From NCBI GenBank assembly GCA_025656895.1, contig JAHXHF010000397.1:1-26926 (forward strand): DNA of 26,926 bases, read 5' to 3'. Below are positions 22,529-26,926 of this stretch, in pieces; the stretch's first letter is position 1; the number at the start of each line of letters is the position of its first letter. The translations under genes were made by a program, and so were the position numbers. Below the pieces are notes generated by a model. That model made no database searches, was not told where the DNA came from, and saw only the letters and a program-made list of their open reading frames with translations. Source of the stretch: a gamma proteobacterium symbiont of Bathyaustriella thionipta (GTDB lineage: Bacteria; Pseudomonadota; Gammaproteobacteria; Chromatiales; Chromatiaceae).

Positions 22529-24565
22529 TCAGATCATCAGTGGAATAATCAACAGCGCAACAATATTGATGATCTTGATCAGCGGGTTAATCGCAGGGCC
22601 AGCCGTATCTTTGTACGGGTCGCCTACGGTATCACCGGTTACGGCGGCTTTATGCGCATCCGAACCTTTGCCGCCATGATTACCATCTTCGATGTATTTC
22701 TTGGCATTATCCCAGGCACCACCACCGGTGGTCATGGAAATGGCCAGGAAGATACCGGTGACGATGGAACCCAGCAGAACGCCACCCAGCGCTTGCGGAC
22801 CCAGCCACAGGCCAACAACAACCGGAACCAGAATAGGTAACAATGAAGGCAGAACCATTTCACGAATAGCCGCTTTGGTCAGCATGTCTACAGCACGTGA
22901 ATAATCCGGTTTCTGGGTATGATCCATAATACCCGGCATGGCTTTGAACTGACGGCGAACCTCGTTCACAATGCCACCAGCCGCACGACCAACCGCTTCC
23001 ATCGCCATGGCACCAAACAGGTAAGGCACCAGACCACCGATAAACAGGCCGATGATGACCATGTGGTTAGACAGATCAAAGCTGACGGACAGGCCGTTGG
23101 CTTCCAGCGTATGGGTATAATCAGCAAACAATACCAGTGCAGCCAGACCGGCTGAACCAATGGCGTAACCTTTGGTGACCGCTTTGGTGGTATTACCTAC
23201 CGCATCCAGTGGATCGGTAATGTTACGGATTTTTTCATCCATTTCTGCCATTTCAGCGATACCACCGGCGTTGTCGGTGATGGGGCCGTAAGCGTCCAGG
23301 GCAACAATAATACCGGTCATGGACAGCATGGAAGTTGCTGCAACCGCAATACCATACAAGCCAGCCAGGTCATAAGCACCCCAGATGGAAGCACATACCG
23401 CAATAACCGGCAGAGCGGTGGATTTCATGGAAACCCCCAGGCCGGCGATTACGTTGGTGCCGTCACCGGTGGTAGAGGCTTCCGCGATGTGGCGTACCGG
23501 ACTGTATTCGGTAGCGGTGTAGTACTCGGTAATAACAACCATGGCGGCCGTCAGTACCAGGCCAATTAACGCCGAGCCAAACAAGGCTATGGTGGTATTG
23601 GTTACACCGGGTATAACAACGTCGGCCATCATATAATCGGTCACAAAGTAAAAGGCTATGGCGGCAATAACACCGGCCACAATCAGACCTTTGTAGAGAG
23701 CAATCATGATTTTGGTATCGCCGGGCTTGGCTTTAACAAACCAGGTACCGATAATGGAGGCAATAATGGAAACACCACCCAGAACCAGTGGGTAAATCAT
23801 GGCTTCTGTACCTGCATTGCTCAGCATCAGGCCACCTAACAGCATGGTGGCAACGATGGTTACCGCATAGGTTTCAAACAGATCAGCGGCCATACCGGCG
23901 CAGTCGCCTACGTTGTCGCCCACGTTATCGGCAATAACAGCCGGGTTACGTGGATCATCTTCCGGGATGCCAGCTTCCACTTTACCCACAATATCGGCGC
24001 CTACATCAGCGCCTTTGGTAAAGATACCGCCACCCAGTCGGGCAAAGATAGAAATCAGGGAGCCGCCGAAGGCCAGGCCAACCAGTGCGTGAGCCGCATC
24101 GGCGCTTGGAACACCCATAGACAACAGGGCGGCAAAATAGCCCGCAACACCCAGCAGACCCAGACCAACAACCAGCATGCCGGTAATAGCGCCGCCACGA
24201 AAGGCAATTTGCAGGGCTGCGTTCAAACCTTTATGGGCAGCTTCCGCGGTACGCGCATTGGCGGCTACCGAGACATTCATGCCGATAAAGCCAGCCGCAC
24301 CGGAAAGGATGGCGCCAATAGCAAAACCGATGGCGGTAGTGGTTCCGATAAACCACCACAACAAGACGCACAGAATGACACCGACCAGGCCGATGGTGGT
24401 GTATTGGCGGTTCAGATAGGCTTTGGCGCCTTCCTGAATGGCGCCGGAAATTTCTCGCATACGCTCATTGCCTTCTGACTGGGACTTGATCCAGCGCACG
24501 GAAAAAAAGCCGTAGGCGATGGCAAGCACGCCGCTGGCTAAAGCAAACATTAAGCCGGTACTCAT
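22529..24565 (-). CDS. hppA: Membrane-bound H+-translocating pyrophosphatase, K+-independent type
   Basis: A 678-residue polytopic membrane protein that hydrolyses PPi and pumps protons. The signature regions are all present: DVGADIVGKVEAGIPEDDPR, then NPAVIADNVGDNVGDCAGMA (PPi- and Mg-binding acidic residues), DAYGPITDNAGGIAEM, and near the C terminus GGGAWDNAKKYIEDG and GDTVGDPYKDTAGPAINPL. In GNTTKAVTKGYAIGSAG the Lys after GNTT marks the K+-independent, proton-pumping class; K+-dependent enzymes have Ala there. AAGGAG lies 9 bases before the ATG. It belongs with pfp and ppa in a pyrophosphate-related group. Regulation is unclear. Confidence 0.96.
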   Translation of the reverse strand: MSTGLMFALASGVLAIAYGFFSVRWIKSQSEGNERMREISGAIQEGAKAYLNRQYTTIGLVGVILCVLLWWFIGTTTAIGFAIGAILSGAAGFIGMNVSVAANARTAEAAHKGLNAALQIAFRGGAITGMLVVGLGLLGVAGYFAALLSMGVPSADAAHALVGLAFGGSLISIFARLGGGIFTKGADVGADIVGKVEAGIPEDDPRNPAVIADNVGDNVGDCAGMAADLFETYAVTIVATMLLGGLMLSNAGTEAMIYPLVLGGVSIIASIIGTWFVKAKPGDTKIMIALYKGLIVAGVIAAIAFYFVTDYMMADVVIPGVTNTTIALFGSALIGLVLTAAMVVITEYYTATEYSPVRHIAEASTTGDGTNVIAGLGVSMKSTALPVIAVCASIWGAYDLAGLYGIAVAATSMLSMTGIIVALDAYGPITDNAGGIAEMAEMDEKIRNITDPLDAVGNTTKAVTKGYAIGSAGLAALVLFADYTHTLEANGLSVSFDLSNHMVIIGLFIGGLVPYLFGAMAMEAVGRAAGGIVNEVRRQFKAMPGIMDHTQKPDYSRAVDMLTKAAIREMVLPSLLPILVPVVVGLWLGPQALGGVLLGSIVTGIFLAISMTTGGGAWDNAKKYIEDGNHGGKGSDAHKAAVTGDTVGDPYKDTAGPAINPLIKIINIVALLIIPLMI

Positions 24566-24655
24566 AGGTCTATACTCCTTCGTGTAACATTAAGAAAATT
24601 TGATAACGACTCGCTACGCCACTGAAACAGGTCTTGATCAAGGTTAAAAAACAGT

Positions 24656-24684
24656 TATTTACAGAGGTAAACGTCTATTGCCAA
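24656..24684 (-). promoter_or_regulatory. Possible hppA promoter
   Basis: On the minus strand TTGGCA (24684-24679), 17 bases, then TAAATA (24661-24656); the -10 match is poor. A perfect palindrome CTTGATCAAG (24633-24642) lies just downstream. No gene is seen between 24566 and 24782. Confidence 0.3.
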
Positions 24685-24782
24685 CCTTGACTGGACGCAT
24701 GCCAGAGGCATTTTGAACCGTTACGCGGAATTTTTACTGCTTATATTCAATACAAAATTTATAGGAACAGGATTTTGATCAC

Positions 24783-24986
24783 TTAACCGGTTACTTTCGA
24801 GAAATCAGTGCCGCTTTTCAGATCAAATCGTTCATCCAGTTCAAGTTCACGTATCAGACCATCAACGGCAGCCTGACCGTGTGTTCTTTGCACTTCAGCC
24901 AGAATCAGGCGTACCGAATTGCGGTTATAGCCGCCACCAAATTCAAGCTGGGTTATGATTAATTGTCGGGCTTTATCGATAGTCAT
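24783..24986 (-). CDS. Small conserved-looking protein of unknown function
   Basis: A 67-residue protein starting MTIDKARQLIITQLEFGG, with predicted helices, many charged residues and no signal or membrane segment. I do not recognise the family. Its regular amphipathic composition looks like a real protein rather than chance. Two starts compete. ATG at 24986 comes directly after the T-run of the pfp terminator and has no ribosome binding site. An in-frame ATG at 25007 adds MHLLFFL and has GGAGG five bases upstream, but both the site and the codon are inside the terminator hairpin. The gene lies between pfp and hppA on the same strand, so a role linked to PPi metabolism is possible from context only. 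Confidence 0.55.
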   Translation of the reverse strand: MTIDKARQLIITQLEFGGGYNRNSVRLILAEVQRTHGQAAVDGLIRELELDERFDLKSGTDFSKVTG

Positions 24987-24987
24987 C

Positions 24988-25017
24988 AGAAAAAAGAGGA
25001 GGTGCATAAGCACCTCC
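24988..25017 (-). terminator. Intrinsic terminator after pfp
   Basis: On the minus strand a perfect 8-bp stem, GGAGGTGC with GCACCTCC and a TTAT loop, is followed by TCTTTTTT. It starts 10 bases after the pfp stop and ends 2 bases before the ATG at 24986 of the small downstream gene. Confidence 0.85.
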
Positions 25018-25026
25018 GCATTAATT

Positions 25027-26280
25027 TTAAAGTTCGAAAATATCCAGTTTCTTCTCAACAGCCGCATTATCCAGTGTGACGTATTTCGGCATACCGTTTT
25101 CATACGGAGGGTAATCTTCACCCTGAATCAGTGGGTAGAGATATTCTTTGCAGGCATCGGTAATAGCAAAACCATCATCCGTGATGAATTCCATTGGCAT
25201 CATTTTTTCGACATTGGCAACATCGCTTAAAGGCGCTTCACCAATAGACCACTTGTATGGGTTGGAAGATTCACGAACCACGGTCGGCATAATGGAATTT
25301 TTGCCTTCCAGTGCTTTTTCAACGGCCGCCTGTCCCAATGCGTAGGCTTGCTGAACATCCGATTCTGATGCCAGATGACGGGCTGCGCGTTGCAGATAAT
25401 CTGCCACCGCCCAGTGAAATTTGTAACCCAGTGCATCTTTAATAATGTTGGCTACAACCGGCGCTGCACCACCCAGCTGGGCGTGGCCGAAAGAATCGCG
25501 GGTGCCCTGCTCAGCCAGAAATTTACCGTCCGGCCAATGACAGCCTTCAGAAACCACAATGGTGCAAAAGCCGTGTTCTTTCACTTTGGCATCAACATTG
25601 GCAAGAAATTTTTCCTGGTTAAATTCCACTTCAGGAAATAGCGTGACCACAGGAATACCCTGGTCTTCAACCAGAGCTCCGGCCGCTGCAATCCAGCCAG
25701 CGTGGCGGCCCATAACTTCAATTACAAAGATCTTGGTAGAAGTGGCGGCCATGGAGCGGACGTCAAAAGAGGCTTCCAGGGTGGAAACCGCAATATATTT
25801 GGCTACTGAGCCAAAACCCGGGCAGTTATCGGTAATCGGTAAGTCATTATCGACCGTTTTGGGTACATGAATGGCTTGTACCGGATAGCCCATTTTTTCA
25901 GACAGTTGGGATACCTTGTAGCAGGTATCCGCTGAATCACCGCCGCCGTTGTAAAAGAAGTAGCCGATGTTGTGAGCTTTGAAGATTTCGATCAGGCGTT
26001 CGTATTCACGCTTGTTTTCTTCCAGGCTTTTCAGTTTGAAACGACAGGAACCAAAGCCACCGGACGGGGTGTTCTTCAGGGCGGCAATATTTTCGGCAGA
26101 TTCTTTGCTGGTATCAATTAGATCTTCGGTGAGAGCACCGATGATGCCGTTACGACCAGCATAAACGGTGCCGATCTTGTCGCTGTGTTGACGGGCTGTT
26201 TCAATAACACCGCATGCTGATGCGTTGATGACAGCGGTTACACCGCCGGATTGTGCGTAAAAAGCATTTTTGCTGCTCAT
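25027..26280 (-). CDS. pfp: Pyrophosphate-dependent 6-phosphofructokinase
   Basis: A 417-residue enzyme that phosphorylates fructose 6-phosphate using PPi instead of ATP; the reaction is reversible. Two known determinants support PPi: the nucleotide loop reads GGGDS (112-116), placing Asp where ATP enzymes have Gly104, and the catalytic loop is PKTVDND (140-146), with Lys where ATP enzymes have Gly. EVMGRHAGWIA is the sugar-phosphate-binding stretch. I chose ATG at 26280 (MSSKNAFYAQSGG); ATG at 26286 adds MG, and GGAG lies upstream of both. In methylotrophs of this type, the enzyme often replaces ATP-PFK and can act on related sugar phosphates; that is family knowledge. It is preceded by an unknown small gene and followed by a terminator. 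Confidence 0.93.
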   Translation of the reverse strand: MSSKNAFYAQSGGVTAVINASACGVIETARQHSDKIGTVYAGRNGIIGALTEDLIDTSKESAENIAALKNTPSGGFGSCRFKLKSLEENKREYERLIEIFKAHNIGYFFYNGGGDSADTCYKVSQLSEKMGYPVQAIHVPKTVDNDLPITDNCPGFGSVAKYIAVSTLEASFDVRSMAATSTKIFVIEVMGRHAGWIAAAGALVEDQGIPVVTLFPEVEFNQEKFLANVDAKVKEHGFCTIVVSEGCHWPDGKFLAEQGTRDSFGHAQLGGAAPVVANIIKDALGYKFHWAVADYLQRAARHLASESDVQQAYALGQAAVEKALEGKNSIMPTVVRESSNPYKWSIGEAPLSDVANVEKMMPMEFITDDGFAITDACKEYLYPLIQGEDYPPYENGMPKYVTLDNAAVEKKLDIFEL

Positions 26281-26315
26281 TCCCATATTCTCCAAGTAAT
26301 TAGTGATACAAAAAT

Positions 26316-26660
26316 CTATAAGTTGCCCTGTTGTTTGGCATGATGATCTGCCTGTGCCTGCAGCAGAGCAACGGTACATTCGGCAAGATCTGTGTATTCC
26401 CGCTTGCCGGTATTGTATTGCTGATGCGGACGGTAAAAAAACTGTCCGCGATAATTTTGGTCGCCTGTTTTGAAAACAACAAAATGACAGCCGCCATCCG
26501 ACCAGTAAAGACTGGGGACGCTGGTCAGTTCCCGGTCACCGCGATGCAGACGTATTTCACAGTCAACCACCTGTAATTCAACATCCCGGTTGTAGCGTTC
26601 TTTTAGAGTGGTATCAACGAGCCACTTTTCGTTTTGGTTAATATCCGTTAATGTGCTCAT
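26316..26660 (-). CDS. Unknown 114-residue protein upstream of pfp
   Basis: The protein begins MSTLTDINQNEKWLVDTTL and has a probable mixed alpha/beta fold, rich in aromatic and charged residues (VPSLYWSDGGCHFVVF, YRGQFFYRP), with a Gln/His-rich C-terminal helix. There is no signal or membrane segment. I do not recognise the family. ATG at 26660 is the likely start, although its ribosome binding site is weak; an upstream start at 26726 adds residues without visible pattern. The gap to pfp is 35 bases with no terminator, so the two are probably cotranscribed. Confidence 0.65.
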   Translation of the reverse strand: MSTLTDINQNEKWLVDTTLKERYNRDVELQVVDCEIRLHRGDRELTSVPSLYWSDGGCHFVVFKTGDQNYRGQFFYRPHQQYNTGKREYTDLAECTVALLQAQADHHAKQQGNL

Positions 26661-26840
26661 GCTGTTAGCTGGCTGCAAGTTTCCGATATTGTCGGGCGTC
26701 AGATTATGACAGCCGTTGTTATTCAAACGTACAGCTTAAAGCAAGGTCGAACAAGCCGACCAATGTATTAATTAGATACCGTCATGTGTTTTCTTTATTT
26801 GGTCGTTGATTTCATTGTTGGCTGGCAAAGCACCCGCTAG

Positions 26841-26926
26841 GAGTCTGTCGGACTTAACAGACATAATTTAGTATAATAGTAGGAAGTTTATAACAAACCA
26901 AAAAAACAAAATGTCTGTAAAATTCA
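26841..26926 (+). mobile_element. Possible left end of an insertion sequence (IS1182-like?)
   Basis: The sequence GAGTCTGTCGGACTT at 26841 follows CTAG and resembles terminal repeats I associate with IS1182-type elements; this comes from memory, not a search. GTCTGT (26843-26848) and ACAGAC (26857-26862) form an inverted repeat. A TATAAT box at 26872-26877 and a rightward open frame at 26911 follow. The other end lies outside the window, so the call cannot be completed. Confidence 0.35.
26911..26926 (+). CDS. Start of a partial gene, possibly a transposase
   Basis: ATG at 26911 opens a frame (MSVKF) that runs off the window. The only purine-rich site, AGGAAG at 26881, is too far upstream to be a normal ribosome binding site. 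A transposase is suggested only by the possible IS end just upstream; five residues cannot prove it. Confidence 0.25.

Noticed and set aside
24633..24642. FNR-type site at the CTTGATCAAG palindrome
   Set aside because: FNR half-sites TTGAT and ATCAA need a 4-base spacer; here they overlap.

Overview
The window is a continuous stretch of gammaproteobacterial chromosome with roughly even GC content, densely packed genes and no rRNA or tRNA. The gene set suggests a methanotroph-like or sulfur-oxidiser-like gammaproteobacterium: a PPi-dependent phosphofructokinase beside a proton-pumping pyrophosphatase, an ilvB-ilvH-ilvC-pssA block, and leuA followed by a family-4 uracil-DNA glycosylase and rimI. 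The taxonomic guess is inference from gene content only.

Layout. (1) 47-2432 (+): the end of a RiPP (lasso-peptide-type) operon with a B2 transglutaminase-like protease, an ABC exporter and a PqqD/RRE protein, joined by ATGA overlaps; the precursor and other genes must lie left of the window. (2) 2440-3226 (-): a MIF-like tautomerase and a secreted DUF4124 protein. (3) 3354-7751 (+): the branched-chain amino acid genes ilvB, ilvH and ilvC with a good promoter and a strong terminator, then pssA. (4) 7752-8006: no gene, but long-range base pairing and a terminator that suggest a structured RNA. (5) 8007-10590 (-): a SulP transporter overlapping a secreted Sel1-repeat protein. (6) 10765-18263 (+): a small HTH regulator followed by six genes of a hydrogenase-4/complex-I-like membrane complex (HyfB, C, E, F, G, I types). 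The large subunit has serine at all four positions where [NiFe] hydrogenases have cysteine, so it should not be a hydrogenase. (7) 18310-21322 (+): a promoter, a leucine-rich leader peptide with mutually exclusive hairpins, leuA, uracil-DNA glycosylase and rimI. (8) 21329-26660 (-): a pyrophosphate-centred group with an unknown small gene, pfp, another small gene, hppA, ppa and a YfcE-type phosphoesterase, with terminators inside the group. (9) The right edge looks like the start of an insertion sequence.

How the genes work together. ilvBHC and leuA make valine, isoleucine and leucine precursors; leuA appears to have its own leucine-sensing leader because a block of about 10.8 kb (SulP plus the hydrogenase-like complex) separates it from pssA. 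The PPi group fits a metabolism where PPi replaces ATP in glycolysis (Pfp) and is either turned into a proton gradient (HppA) or hydrolysed (Ppa). The most unusual unit is region 5-6: divergent, overlapping promoters link an anion transporter to a complex-I-like ion-translocating complex that has lost its NiFe site and has no ferredoxin-like subunit. Its function is not established from the sequence; coupling of ion translocation to a non-H2 reaction, possibly linked to anion or inorganic-carbon uptake, is a hypothesis.
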